NCBI GenBank assembly: GCA_029204225.1
Contig: CM055097.1
Location: 69,306,572-69,370,571 of the forward strand
From: Diphasiastrum complanatum
Taxonomy: Eukaryota > Streptophyta > Lycopodiopsida > Lycopodiales > Lycopodiaceae
DNA length: 64,000 bases
Reading direction: 5' to 3'
The notes beneath the pieces are model-generated. The model had not been told where the DNA came from and made no database searches. It saw only the letters and a list, made by a program, of their open reading frames with translations. The position numbers and the translations under genes are program-made. This document shows, in pieces, positions 21,791 through 33,059 of the stretch (position 1 is its first letter; the number at the start of each line of letters is the position of its first letter).

Positions 21791-22427
21791 TTTTTTTAGA
21801 GTTGGGTCTAATTTGGGACTCACATGAATCTTGTGATTTCCAATGTAATTTTTGTGGACCCTTGGATCAAGTTGGGTCCAAGATGAATGGATAGAATCAA
21901 TGTAAATATTAGCCAATAGGATTTTGGGGCAAGGGCCTTTCCCATTTATAAAAAGGCACCATTTGTACTCTAATTTCATGCTTAATTGAGAGGAGAAGAT
22001 TCTACCATTTTGGGAGCGCAAGCATCCTCAAATGCTAACCTCCATCTCATCGCTCTCACTCTCTCTCACCCTCTTCCCCTCTCTTCTTCTCTTCTCTTTC
22101 ACCCTCAACCATGATGAATGCTAGTGTAGTGGAGTTGAGTTAACGATGGATAGTGTTAGTGGTGAGTAGAGTTAAGGGAGAAAGTAGAGAACTATCTAGA
22201 AGTAGCATCTATGCATAGTTAGGTGCCTATCCAATGATTTAACCTCTCCACGAGTCATCAAGAGGGGGCTGACAGATATAATTTTCGGCATAGACAATAA
22301 AAGGCAACAAGCTGTAAGCACTACCCGCCCTCCAACCACAACCAGAGTGGCATCAGCAGCTCTTTGAACAAGACCCTACAGCCATCAGGGCCTATGTGAC
22401 AAGTCCACAACAATTACGAGTTGGGAT
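21791..22427 (+). promoter_or_regulatory. LTR- or promoter-like sequence with TATA box
   Basis: A ttataaaaagg box at about 21953-21963 is followed after some 30 bp by a pyrimidine/AG-rich stretch (CTCTCACTCTCTCTC near 22050), a layout typical of plant promoters or LTRs. No paired LTR was found. Downstream sequence to 22427 has no recognised gene. Confidence 0.3.
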
Positions 22428-22676
22428 ATGGATGTAGATGCCCGAAGGGCTCTCACCCTATATGAAAATAAGAATTTCAATTGTCTTGATCCAACAGTCC
22501 GCGCGGCAGCCACTTACGGCCGGGACTTAGAGCATTTAATGGGGATTGAAACCAAGTGGGACAATTTTCTCCCCCCCATATTCTATGATCCTAATAAGGC
22601 ACCAGTCTCAGAAAAAGTAGAAAATCAGCTGCCAGTCACCTCCATTGTCAGATCTAAGGATCTGTATCCTTTTTGA
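22428..22676 (+). CDS. Unrecognised short ORF next to the copia break
   Basis: 82 codons (ARRALTLYENKNFNCLDPTV, then GRDLEHLMGIETKWDNFLPP), ending only 6 bases before truncated copia sequence of the other strand begins. Composition is protein-like, with Trp, Asp and Pro spaced as in a folded domain, but I cannot assign a family. It may be a gene fragment carried or truncated by the insertions. Confidence 0.25.
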   Translation: MDVDARRALTLYENKNFNCLDPTVRAAATYGRDLEHLMGIETKWDNFLPPIFYDPNKAPVSEKVENQLPVTSIVRSKDLYPF

Positions 22677-22682
22677 GGTGTG

Positions 22683-23987
22683 TCACTCTGCGAATGCCAC
22701 GAACTTCTTGAAAGAATTAAATACTTCAGATTTCCTCTTCAAGTAGTAGATCATGGTCATTCGACTATAATCATCTATGAACGTTAGAAAATATTTCAAA
22801 TCTGAGAGCGAATCTGTTTTCATTGGTCCACACACATCAGAGTGGACAAGCTCAAGAACTTCCTTGGATCTTCTTCCTTCGTATGTAAATGGACTCCGAT
22901 GTTGCTTGCCTTTCTGACAAGCTTCACAGAACTCAGCCTTGGGCCTTGATATTTTGAGACCTGTAACAATGTCCTTTGTGCTCATGTCGTACAGGCTCCG
23001 CATGTCCAGATGATACGATCTCCTATGCCAAAGCTGATCTTCGTTTTCTGAAGCATTTAATATGGTATCAGAGTTGCTGATTATTTTGGCCAGGTAGAGG
23101 TTTCCTTCTCTGCACCCGACCGTCAGCAACTTGTTTGTCGTCTTCTCGATCATATGGCAAGTGTTGTCGTCGAACAAAACTCGAATGCCTAGATCTGCCA
23201 TCTTGGAGACAGATAGTAGATCTTTTCTGAGTGAGGGCACATAGAGTGCTCCTGCCAGCTCTGCTTGGCCTGACAGTGTTTGTAGCTGTAGAGAGCCGAT
23301 GCCCTTGACATCGTATCTGCCTCCATCGCCTAGAATTACCACTCTATCGTTTTCGAGTTCGCGAAAGTTGATCAAGATTTTCTTGTTGCAGGTTATGTGA
23401 GATGTTGCTCCTGAATCGATGACCACATCATAGTAATGTTCGGAGTAGCTTGTCGAAGCTTCGTCGAGTATTGTGAAAGTTTCGTCACCTCTTTCTGCAT
23501 CTTTAGATGATTCTGCAACGTTTGTCTTTTCAGCTTTGTTTTTTCTTTTTGGGTTGAATCTGCAGTCGTATGTAGAATGCCCTTTCTTCTTGTAGTGCAT
23601 GCAAGGTATTGCTGGATTGAACCAGTATTTGTTGGCTGTATGGCCTGGTTTGTGGCAGTGATTGCAGGAAGAAGATTGTTGATTTGAGAATTTCATCTTC
23701 TCAAATCTTGGTTTGTTTTTGTTCTTCTTCTTTCCTTTTGTGAAGAGAGCCTTTTCTTGATCACTGCTTCTCTCTCCTTCGTCTCTCATCAATCTCTCAT
23801 CAGCAACAAGACTGACTGCTTTGTCAAATGTCATATCTGGTAGACTCAGTATGAGCATTCTCAATGGCTGATAGGACGTCAGTAGAGATTTCATGAAGTA
23901 CATCAGATGTTGTGGTGCTGGGACCTGGTGCTCCTGTCCTGATGCAACGAGTTGAGCGAAGATCGTTCTGATCCAACTGGTTGTCAT
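22683..23987 (-). CDS. copia gag-protease-integrase partial polyprotein (434 codons)
   Basis: Domains in order: gag capsid end (residues 1-90, MYFMKSLLTSYQPLRMLILS), zinc knuckle 1 at about 110-125 (C-NH-C-HKPG-H-TANK-Y, last Cys replaced by Tyr), zinc knuckle 2 (C-MH-Y-KKKG-H-STYD-C, second Cys replaced), protease with an intact VVIDSGATSHIT near residue 195, GAG-pre-integrase HHCC region (LWHRRSYHLDMRS, CEACQKGKQHRSP), and integrase start with the first catalytic Asp (LVHSDVCGPM, FIDDYSRMT). It ends abruptly in integrase, before the second Asp. Both knuckles have lost a ligand, so RNA binding is doubtful, but the protease looks intact. Confidence 0.88.
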   Translation of the reverse strand: MTTSWIRTIFAQLVASGQEHQVPAPQHLMYFMKSLLTSYQPLRMLILSLPDMTFDKAVSLVADERLMRDEGERSSDQEKALFTKGKKKNKNKPRFEKMKFSNQQSSSCNHCHKPGHTANKYWFNPAIPCMHYKKKGHSTYDCRFNPKRKNKAEKTNVAESSKDAERGDETFTILDEASTSYSEHYYDVVIDSGATSHITCNKKILINFRELENDRVVILGDGGRYDVKGIGSLQLQTLSGQAELAGALYVPSLRKDLLSVSKMADLGIRVLFDDNTCHMIEKTTNKLLTVGCREGNLYLAKIISNSDTILNASENEDQLWHRRSYHLDMRSLYDMSTKDIVTGLKISRPKAEFCEACQKGKQHRSPFTYEGRRSKEVLELVHSDVCGPMKTDSLSDLKYFLTFIDDYSRMTMIYYLKRKSEVFNSFKKFVAFAE

Positions 23988-23989
23988 CC

Positions 23990-24333
23990 CACCGTATTAA
24001 TTGCAGCTGATTGTGAAGGTGCATGACTGAAGCTGCAGTCCTCACTTCATACTTCTGCTTTAATCTTTCCCATGCTGCATAGCTGCTTTCGCAGTCTTCA
24101 ATCTACATGAGTAGATCTTCATTTATGGACGAAACGATGATCGCCATTGCGCGCTCATCCTTTCTGATCCATTCAGCTCTCCTCGGGTCTCCCTCTGGAG
24201 GCTGCACCTCTGAGAGCTCGATCACCAACCAGATGCCTTCGCCCTTCAGGAGTGTTTTGATTTTGAATTTCCAAATTTTGTAATTTGCGCCATCGAGACG
24301 GATTGCTACTCTGGTCTGGATTGTCGTAGCCAT
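23990..24333 (-). pseudogene. copia gag, N-terminal part
   Basis: Starts MATTIQTRVAIRLDGANYKI at 24333 and continues through WKFKIKTLLKGEGIWLVIE, typical copia gag capsid wording. A TAG after NEDLLM (about 24104) interrupts it. The text then carries on in the same frame (IEDCESSYAAWERLKQKYEV), and shifts frame near 23985, where the long pol-containing frame begins. So one stop and one frameshift separate gag from the next block. Gag forms the virus-like particle. Confidence 0.85.
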
Positions 24334-24385
24334 ATTATGTTGTCTGGAAGAATCACTACTGGGATATCAGTAGTGACAACCTGTT

Positions 24386-24398
24386 GGCTCTGATACCA
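24386..24398 (-). other. Primer binding site (tRNA-iMet) of the minus-strand copia element
   Basis: On the minus strand tggtatcagagcc directly follows the LTR end ACA. Confidence 0.9.
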
Positions 24399-25205
24399 TG
24401 TCGCGGGAGCGCGTGCGTGGAACTGATTCATGTTCGTCCTCACTTCGTCTTCTTTATCGTGAACAATTTTTTGTCTTTTAATTTTCTTTTGTGCGGAAGC
24501 CCTTACAAGATCCCAGACACTTGACTACGCATCACAGAACATATTCTATTCTAACAATCATGACACACGGCACAAGACAAGATGCACGAAAATAGAGTGA
24601 CTGAATTCTCAGTTTTAGTTTAGAGTGAATTCGTTAGTGTCTCACTCATTGGCGGAATGACTTTCTACTCTTTTGTTGTGTTTTGCTCGTTGGTAGACCT
24701 TCATGCATAGCTATGGTGTATTTACTTTCTTACTCTATTCGCTACGTCTCTCTCTGTCTCTTATAGATCTCTGTATTTACATCTTCTTATTATGATCTAG
24801 AGAGGATCGTTTATACCTCCACTATGTAGAGTTTACAAGATAGCTAAACGTCGAATTACATGACTAGTTAACGTTAATCAACTAGTTAGTAGTGTCCATC
24901 GTTGCTACTCGTTTCAGCTGGGCGTGAAGCCCGTTGAGCTGCCAATTGGCAGCGCGAAAGATTTTTCTTCATCTGATTCGTAATCTCTCGTTTGCTTTTG
25001 TTCTTTTCGTTTCTTTTCGTAGTTTTCGTTTCGCGTCCCTTTTGCAGTTTGTGGTCCTGGAGGTGTGTTTGCGATTTGTGAATCGTTCGTGCTTCGAGTC
25101 AAAGACACGTTGACTGTTGCAAATTGTTCTTGTTCGTGCTTTGAGTCAAAGTCATGTTGACTGTCACGAATTGTTCGACCTTCGTGTCATGTTCGTGCTG
25201 CGACA
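24399..25205 (-). repeat. 5' LTR of the minus-strand copia element
   Basis: 807 bp; on the minus strand it starts TGTCGCAGCAC and ends CCCGCGACA, so the ends form a 6-bp inverted repeat TGTCGC/GCGACA. It contains an internal imperfect duplication of about 50 bp (25083-25180, unit starting gttcgtgctt). It directly abuts the primer site. Confidence 0.85.
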
Positions 25206-25214
25206 AAGTTGCAG

Positions 25215-26260
25215 GAGTTCACCATTTTTGACAAAGCTATGACTCAGAAGTATGTTTCATTGGGCGATAGCAATACTCACAATATTGCTGGTGCATGCAT
25301 TGTCAAATTGCAACTTTAGGATGGTGCATTCTTATTCCAAATGTTCTTCAAGTTCCAAATCTTACCAAAAATCTACTCTCTATAAGTAGAATATCTGATT
25401 TTGGCCATAAAGTCAAATTTGATTTTAATACTTGTTCGATATTAGACAAAAGCAACGAAAAGAGACAAGACAATCTTTACCATCTTAGTCATTGCAATGC
25501 TTCGATTGTTCAGGCTCTATCTACTTTTGCTTTGGGAGATAGAGATTTACTATGGCATAACTAGATGGGTCATGTCATTTTACTTGTCTAAGAAATATGC
25601 CAGCTAAACAGATTGTTTGAGATATTAACTACAACAATATATTAGACTGTATAGTTTGTTGAAGGTTTATTCTAGCGAAGCATGCTAGAACTCCTTTCAA
25701 GTCTGATTTACAACACACATCCAAAGGTGTGTTAAATGTTGTGCACAATGACATATAAGGACCCATGCATACTCTCTTGATAAGGGGAGCAAAATACGTT
25801 CTGACCTTTATTTTCTAAAAAAGAACTTAGAAGTCTTCAATTTTCAGCCATTCAAGTAGGAACCTAAAAATCAGACTTCTAAGAAAATCAAGACAATTCA
25901 GACTGATGCTAGCGGTGAATTCATTTTGACTGAATTCAAAGACTATTGCAAAGACCACTACATTCTTAGGCAATATACCACGAGCTATTCTCCATTGTCA
26001 AATGGGGTGGCTAAACACAAAAAATCATACACTTGTTGAATGTGCGAAAAGCATGATGTTGCATGCAGGTTCGTCGAAGTCTTTTTAGGTAGAAGTTGTC
26101 TAGACAACTGCATATCTTTAGAATCGACTTACAACCAAAGTCTTAGTTGACAAAACACCCGAAGAGGTGTGGACAGGTTTCAAAACCTTTAGTAAGGCAT
26201 CTTCGAACTTTTGGTTGGATTGCTTTCGCACATAATTCCCTTCTCTTTGTTAATGATATT
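25215..26260 (+). pseudogene. copia protease-to-integrase remnant
   Basis: Heavily broken plus-strand copia. Readable words include KYVSLGDSNTHNIAGACI (protease domain), QVPNLTKNLLSISRISDFGH (25310-25400), DLLWHN (about 25550), TDASGEF and TTSYSPLSNGVAKHK (25900-26030, integrase with Asp; the last Glu is Lys here), and DKTPEEVWTGFK (about 26150). A Glu-to-Lys change at the catalytic position plus many stops make it dead. It shares the integrase block with the fragment at 47255-47472. Confidence 0.8.
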
Positions 26261-27813
26261 AAATCAAGAAGAACTAGATAAATCCCAAACTATGAACATA
26301 GCGAAATGAAAATTTTCTCATTCCTTAATTTCATATCTTAAGGACAACATAGGTCCCAGCCACACATTTCTAAAAAAACCAGCTTTGATATCAATGAAAT
26401 ATGTTAATTCGAAATTCGTTAACAAATTCAAGAAACTAGCAATGATTATGCAAAGAAGATGATCAATGAAAGAAAATATTCATGCCACAAAGAGGGGCTG
26501 AGGGCAAATCCTTGCCAAGGTCGTAGTCATAGAGAAATTAAGTAGATCCAATGTTGTAATTTAAGAATGAATGAAGAGGAAAACATAGCTCGAGCTCTTT
26601 TTTGTATATCAAGGTTTATTCAAAACTTAGAATTTTGAGAAATACATTCCCACAAAGATTAGGTTTGGCCTAGTATTGGGCGGGTATCAAATTTTTTGAT
26701 ACCAAAGATATTGAAAATTTTTCACACATTTAAGATGTATCAACATGACGAGATATATGAGTTGTAAATTGATATAACCCTAGTATTACAAAATCATATA
26801 TGTGTAGTCGAGTATGTTTTATGATGCCATGTTTGATACTAGTCGGGCACCAATAAATCTACCTAACATTGGTCTGCTGCCAAGTGATCCTCTAGATTAG
26901 TAATCAATATTACAAGGTGGATTGGATGACAAATCAATTACATTGCCCATAAGCCTTGCTAGGCAAGATGCAAGATGGGAGCAACTCACCCAAGTGAAAA
27001 GTGGATACTAGATATGATAAATGGGTTTGGCCAATCATATTGCCACTCTTGTGCCTGCAGCCCCCCCTCCCCCCCCCCCAAAAAAAAAAAAGAGAGAAGC
27101 AAATCGTGGGATTCTTATTAATGTATCCTTTCCCAAAAGACCACAAGAATGTTGTTTAGAAAACACGCCCGCAGACTAGAAATAGCCTTGTCCATATAGA
27201 GTGAATCTCATATAGGGCCATACTATAACGCACAGCCTCTTTATCTAAAGATATTTATGAACGTGCACGTAGAAGAATGCACGATATAGTCACAATCTTG
27301 AAAACACAGCAACTCCTCTTGAAATTTCAGCACATTCAGTACTTTAATTGCATTTGCAAGTTACGGTCAAATTGATTCCCATCCAAGACGGAAAGCACGA
27401 ATGTGTCAGATGTCTAGAAGAGGAATAAACTTTTGGTTTTGGATTAACGATGCAAAACAATAATAGACACCAGCGCAACGCTAATTTCAGAGACTAACGA
27501 AATGATAACGAAGTAGTCAAGTAGTACTCGTCTTCAATTCATGGATGAATCAGATATACAAATGGGTACACAAAAGTGGAGCTCCTTCGGAGTTGAAAAG
27601 AATTTCTCTTGGAACACAATCAGGTTTTCCCAGTCATGTCCAAGAATCAACACATTCATTTGATCCATTGCCTTCTTTTTTCTATGAAAATGCACACAAT
27701 CTAGACGATGCTTTGTATAAAGAACTGTATGTATCTTGTTATTACAATGTTGCTAAAGTAAACAGCCGATCTAAGCCGAGGAAATCGCGTCAAGTCAATC
27801 AACCAAACCAAGC
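26261..27813. other. Intergenic, no gene recognised
   Basis: AT-rich. The run of C followed by A near 27061-27091 is a simple-sequence tract. The open stretch 27545-27817 on the plus strand overlaps the 3' region of the GAUT gene on the other strand and is a shadow of its likely 3' UTR. The UTR itself probably lies in the few hundred bases below 27814. Confidence 0.5.
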
Positions 27814-30800
27814 TTAGTCGTTAATGATGTTGCATAGTTGCAAAAAGGGGTGGTCGTACTCCACATACTTAGTCCAGTAAGACTTGAACTTTTGCATGGC
27901 TATTTCTAGCCAAGGCTTCATGTTACCATTATAATGAATAACAGCAGCTGTCTCGATGTCTTTTCGTCGAACTGCTGGATTATAACCAAGTCCTAGAACA
28001 TGCCACTTCTTTTCCAAAGCGTATGTCAAGTTGTAGAAGGTGATTAGACCAGGGGGCAGTGTGCCAAGCTTCCATAAGACTCTATCCTCGTTCTGTAACA
28101 AACAGATGATAGAATGGATTAGTTATAACGAAGTAAAAAGACTGGCTTTCAGGCTACAGGAACTGCAGGAAAAGGCTTCAGATATCTGTCCAAACTGCAA
28201 ATTTCTAAAGAACAATAAGTTCAGAAGCATATCTACTTACCAAATCCTGCCACCTATGATATATTCCAGTGATGTCCTGCGTTTTCCACTGCTTCAAATC
28301 AAATATGTTCATGCCATAAGCCCATCCACAAGCAAGGGGATCAAATCTTTTGGCAATCAATGGATTCGAAAAATTTAGGTACTTATCAAATCTGTGGAAA
28401 CTTGCTCCACATGTCTCAACTGCACCATTTACTTTGCCAAGAAGATCGATGCTCCAAAGAGGAGTCAAATCTTTTTGAACAACAATATCATCGTCCAGGA
28501 ATACTATTTTATCCAGTTTCGGATAAATTTGAGGCAAGTAGAAACGTAGGTGATTAAGCATTGACAGATACTTTGGATTCCGATATTTCAATCCGGATGA
28601 GGAAGAGGCAGCTGGCTGATTAGCTTTGAAATAATACTCCTTCATGGCTGCAGATTCAAGCTGGCGTAAAACGGGGCAATAGGAAGAGTTGAGCCAATTG
28701 AAATTGTCGACATTTTCGACTTCTATGGTTGCATTTCCAGGTGGATTAGCCAAAAACCACATTCTCATTGCACCATAGTTCAGCTTGTCTGTGACTAGGT
28801 GAAATACATGCTTCTCAGGTTCCTGTCCAGAAGATATTTCAACTCAGTACATGACCCTCAAGTGACTGGTATTATAAGAAATTAAAATTGACTATCATCT
28901 ACCTGCCATATTTATTGAAATAAAACTTTACCTTCGCATGAGAGACCGTGGAGTTCACAACAACGGATGCTGCCAGAACGTTATCAGAGAATAAGGCGTA
29001 GTGGTAAAGACTCGCGTCCTCTAGCTTCTCTCGATGAAAAAATTCACGTTTATTGGGTGGAAGTATGTAGTACTCCAAAGTTAAACGCATTGACAGGCAG
29101 TGCAGACCCTGAGGTAGAGTCTTTGCTGCCAGCTGGCTCAAGAACAAGCTTTGTTTCTTCAACATACGTGTCTGCTCTTGCGTCACATGCACCATCGCCC
29201 TTAGTTTTTTTACCATTTCTGAACAGTCATAGTGTTGATCCTGTGCTTTAAGTAAGATCTTTCCCATGTCCTTGATCTTGCTAGGGGCACTGCATCAGAA
29301 TTAAGCTTTAGCAAGCTTTTTTCAGAAATATATTTGTCAGATTTGACAAAAATATCACAAGTTAAAGGTTAGGGAACGGACTTACGTGGTTACGAAGGCA
29401 TTACCTGACAGGCAGCTCGGCATCTATTTCGACTTCACCTAGAACCTCTTGAAATTCCTTTATTTGCAGCTTCAATGCTTGGAGGAGCTCGAGGTTATTG
29501 TGTGCCTGGGCTATGGAGGCATATACTTTAGCCATAGTTAACTGCTGATGCATCAAAGTAACATTACGGTCCAATATGCCTTTGATCTTCTCTTGCTTCT
29601 TCACATGGAGCGTTCCCACAGATTCCGAGTCCACTGATTTCTTAGAAAATTCACTTTCAGTTCTTGAAAGGTTTTTTCTCTCCTGATTGATCAACACAGA
29701 GTTAGTGCCATTTTCTCTGAACCACAAATTTAAGGAGCAATTGTTTGTGACGCTCTGAGTTCACAGTGTCAATGACCTCCTTGAGATGCACTATCATTAA
29801 TAAGAATAATAACAAATTTTAAATGTTCAAACACTTAGCAAATGTGATCCATAAAAAGGCTCATAAATCAGAAAGCTCTAATTATAGAGTTCTCTTATGA
29901 TATTTGTCGATGCACTCGTTGTTGTTCAGAGCCCTGAAGAGCATGCGGAGGCGACTCTCACGACTTACACTTATTGCTGATTTTACAGAATTCTGATTGT
30001 GCTGTAGCGAACTTGGGTCCAATAAGCCTGGAGATTAAGTAAAAATGTATCATATAAGGTTAAGAGGCTCATGCGCTTCCATTCCCAGAAATTTAAGAGA
30101 AACTTTTCAGAATTTAAACCAGCTGTACTATCAAGACCAACTGGAACCAGTTTTTTACCTTCTGTCGACTCTTGCTTGTCTCCAGGAGTAGACTGATAAC
30201 TCAGAACGTCGTCCTTTAATACAACCTGACGAGTATCAGGTTTTTTCTGAAACCTTGGATAAATATCAGATTGTTTCTGAGGCCTTTCGTCTTCCTTCAC
30301 TGTTAATACAACTTCGTGAATATCAGGTTGTTCCTGAGGCCTTTTGTTTGCTTTCACCGTTGATACAACTTGACGAATATCAGATTGTTCCTGAAATCTT
30401 GGATGAATGCCAGGTTGTTCCTGAGGCCTTTCGTCTTCCTTCTCTCGTACCAAGAGGTTGTCCTGTTTTACAAATAGTAAAGTTAAAGGAAATATGCTGG
30501 TACAGAAAGCTCCCAAGACTGGGAAAGACAACATCAGACATCAGAATAACGAGCTCACTAAGTTAAGGATGTGGTTTGACGAGTTCTTGAAACCCCAGGA
30601 TTATCCCTCCAATGAGATCTCATACAAGCAAATCTAGTGTCCCACTTCATGTCTAAAAGGTTCAGCACTACCTCCAAAGGGTCAAACGACCATCTGCTGA
30701 GATTCTAACTTATTTTCCTGTAACATTATGAAAATGCGTTTTCCTAACAACATTTACGGTCCACATATTTTTGCGTTCTCTTACTTTGTAGAGTTTTTAG

Positions 30801-31967
30801 CATCTGCGAGATTGACATAATGATTTCCCCCGAACAAACTTCAGAATCCAGATATTATCTTCATGAATCTTGAGATTTCGATGGCAGACTGTAGAATATG
30901 CCTAGAAGCAGTTATTATGTGTCTCCTTAACAACTAACAGCCTTGAGCTGGTTCATCTGATGTTCTTCCTGCCCTCGTTAGCACGTTAGCACAATTAAGG
31001 TACCCGACTGGAATTGCGAACAACTAGATTGTGACTCGGGTTCTAGGTCCTAATAATTGTGAATTAGCGAGATCAAGCAAGCTAAGAAGTACAAGCTTGC
31101 TATCGGCCAGTAATACTATTCAGGCAAAGCAATAACTTACATCCTTCGGAAAAACATGATCGATCTGCTCCAGGGCGCTAAGACGTCTTGTACCATCAGC
31201 ATGGCTCTGCTCAAAAGAAGTTTCCACAAAAGACGACAATTAGATGGTAGTACGAAGATTTTTTTTAATACAAAGTAGAACCTCGGGTTTATTTGCCAAA
31301 TAAGACTCCAATGGTTTTATATTGATCCAGCTAATACACAACACTACTATTGGTCTAAGAAAGCTTCGATGTTCTGCCCTTAGTACTTACTCGTGAAAAT
31401 GACCAGTCCGGAAAGTCAGTTTGACCTGCATTTGCACATATGGAGAAAAGTTATTAGCAAGTCTTAGAAATAAATGCAAAAAGAGGTTCCACTATGCCAT
31501 AATAATTATTGTTTGATTTCCGTCGCTCAGTTATGTTTTGCAGGGCTATTAAAGAGCTAAGGATACAGAAAGGAGATCAAAGCGTTCGTCTCATCTCTGC
31601 CTCGAATATATCAAAGCGAGAATAGTGACTACTTTAAAAGCAAAGAAATCCATTACGAAATATCTTACTATAAATTGCACCTCTGTTCCAACTCATAGGT
31701 TCTTTGCTATAATATGGTTTGTAGAGGTAGAGGTACTTCAAATTGCAACAGATGTCTAAAAAACTTTCAAGACAAACCTATCATGTACAAAAGAATTGAT
31801 TTGCAAACGAGGAACTTACCAGATCCAGAGTTGTATGATCCGGCATGTCTGACTAGAAAAATAAGTGGTGCAACCACAGAAATGCTGAGCAAAGCCATCA
31901 CCGTCTTTCGACATTTCGTGTTTTTTATATGATGACGCGACAGCCCAGTGATTCTTGTGGATGGCAT
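27814..31967 (-). CDS. GAUT: GAUT-family (GT8) galacturonosyltransferase, nine exons
   Basis: Predicted to transfer galacturonic acid from UDP-GalA onto homogalacturonan (pectin) in the Golgi. My exon model (descending): 31967-31820, 31425-31391, 31206-31141, 30462-30159, 29976-29916, 29752-29405, 29289-28932, 28822-28241, 28092-27814. All borders have GT/AG and the summed length is 2181 bases, giving 726 residues. Residues 22-39 form a signal anchor (VMALLSISVVAPLIFLV), as in type II Golgi enzymes. The stem (about 84-184) is a Gln/Glu/Pro-rich tandem repeat. The catalytic region has FLDDDIVVQKDL (DDD at about 550-552, metal/UDP binding) and HYNGNMKPW at about 687 (the H-x-x-G-x-x-K-P-W motif). 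It resembles GAUT3/GAUT4 and is longer than most. Exon five has a weak donor and is the least certain. Confidence 0.92.
30168..30460 (-). repeat. In-frame tandem repeat in the GAUT stem
   Basis: The fourth exon encodes three to four copies of a roughly 20-25 residue unit of the form ERPQEQPxIHxxxQEQxDIRQ with VVxTVKxDE between. The matching DNA words (ttgttcctgaggcctttcg and variants) recur on the plus strand at 30255-30430. The segment is hydrophilic and lies between membrane anchor and catalytic domain, so copy-number change would alter stem length only. Confidence 0.8.
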
Positions 31968-32430
31968 GATTAGATATCGAAACTTATGATTTTGACGAAC
32001 TCACTGATTACAATGACTGCGTCAAACGTTCTATATGAAGTCACCGTTACAGAGAAGAGAACTCCAAACCCGATCTGATGAAGTCCAAGTTCAGGGCGGA
32101 ACATATGACCTTTTATCTAATTTTGGGATTTTGGGAAAGTCTGCCACGCAAATCTGTTATGTCCAAAAGGGCATACCGGAACCTAAATTTGATTTAAGTT
32201 CAATTGTCAGTCTCTTACATTGCATGGAAATGTCTGTGCCTTGTGCGCAATTGAAATCGTGTCGTGCCGTTACAAATTAAAAGAGTAGACTAGGACGTTT
32301 TTCTAACTACTTGACTTCAATAGATGGTAGTAAAATTTAAATCTGCACATGATGTATTGCTATACAGAATACGAAGCAAAATCGTAAACATGTACTTCAT
32401 AACTGCGGAAGTTGGCAGGTCAACTACATT
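31968..32430. promoter_or_regulatory. Upstream region of the GAUT gene
   Basis: 463 bp between the GAUT start codon and the end of the small gene upstream, so it must hold the GAUT promoter and 5' UTR unless a UTR intron extends further. I see no unambiguous TATA box. Open stretches here are shadows. Confidence 0.4.
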
Positions 32431-33000
32431 TCAATCGTCCCAGGAGTAAATCGCGTAGATAAGGTCATCATGAACATTTGCGTTCTCCCAGGTAAAAGTC
32501 TCGTGATTCATAAGCGCAACATATTCTGTCGAATAAAGTGGCGTGAGCACATAAGAGCCGACGAGTTGCAAAAAGACACAATAACGTAAACCTCGAATCC
32601 TCGGTATCTAAATTTACCAAAAGTCCAAAAGCATCTGGCGGTCTCAGCAATTCCCTGATCTCACCTGAGGGAGGATTCACCACAACAATCAAGGACCCCT
32701 GCTCTAGTATAAAAGTTAAAACCAAGCATAAATTGAATGCAAAATCAAAGAATCATGAATAATTTGAATGAATCTACGTCAAGAATGAATGTAAATCAAG
32801 AATGAGGAAAAGCCCACAAATCGAGTGAGTACGATCCACAACAGGGACAACCCACAGGCTCAGTAGACCGACAGGCATTGTCTTACCCGTGAGCTCTGGC
32901 CTCTCCTCTGCGCCTCCCACGTACCTTGGATCTTCATAAAAAAGCCGTCATTCTCAGAAGCCAACACCGAAGCCTCGAGTACCAGCTCAATCCACTCCAT
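32431..33000 (-). CDS. Predicted small three-exon gene, 80 residues, unrecognised
   Basis: Model (descending): 33000-32887, 32698-32665, 32525-32431. Donors are GTAAGA and GTGAGA; acceptors are preceded by a pyrimidine/AT stretch. The phases agree (0, then 1) and the sum is 243 bases with a TGA end. The protein begins MEWIELVLEASVLASENDGF, continues FFMKIQGTWEAQRR, then GSLIVVVNPPS, and ends acidic (HDDLIYAIYSWDD). Hydrophobic first helix but no clear transmembrane segment or signal peptide. An alternative second-exon end at 32607 (GTAAAT) would add RELLRPPDAFGLL but breaks the phase with exon three. I do not recognise the family. It lies just upstream of GAUT on the same strand. Confidence 0.5.
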
Positions 33001-33059
33001 GAATGAACGTTGAAGCCCTGCGCGGATTTAACGGCACGGGACGATTCACAGCCTACAGC

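Larger units (their letters stand above)
22683..25205 (-). mobile_element. 5' half of a copia element: LTR, gag, protease, integrase start
   Basis: Order on the minus strand: 5' LTR (25205-24399), primer site (24398-24386), gag, two zinc knuckles, protease, GAG-pre-integrase, start of integrase, then a sharp stop at about 22683. RT, RNase H and the 3' LTR are missing. The long open pol frame and few lesions suggest a younger insertion than most here. Confidence 0.9.

Noticed and set aside
29881-29979. Alternative end of GAUT exon five without splicing (reading on to CIDKYHKRTL)
   Set aside because: It meets a stop and breaks the phase; the donor at 29915 restores phase with the next exon, though it is weak.
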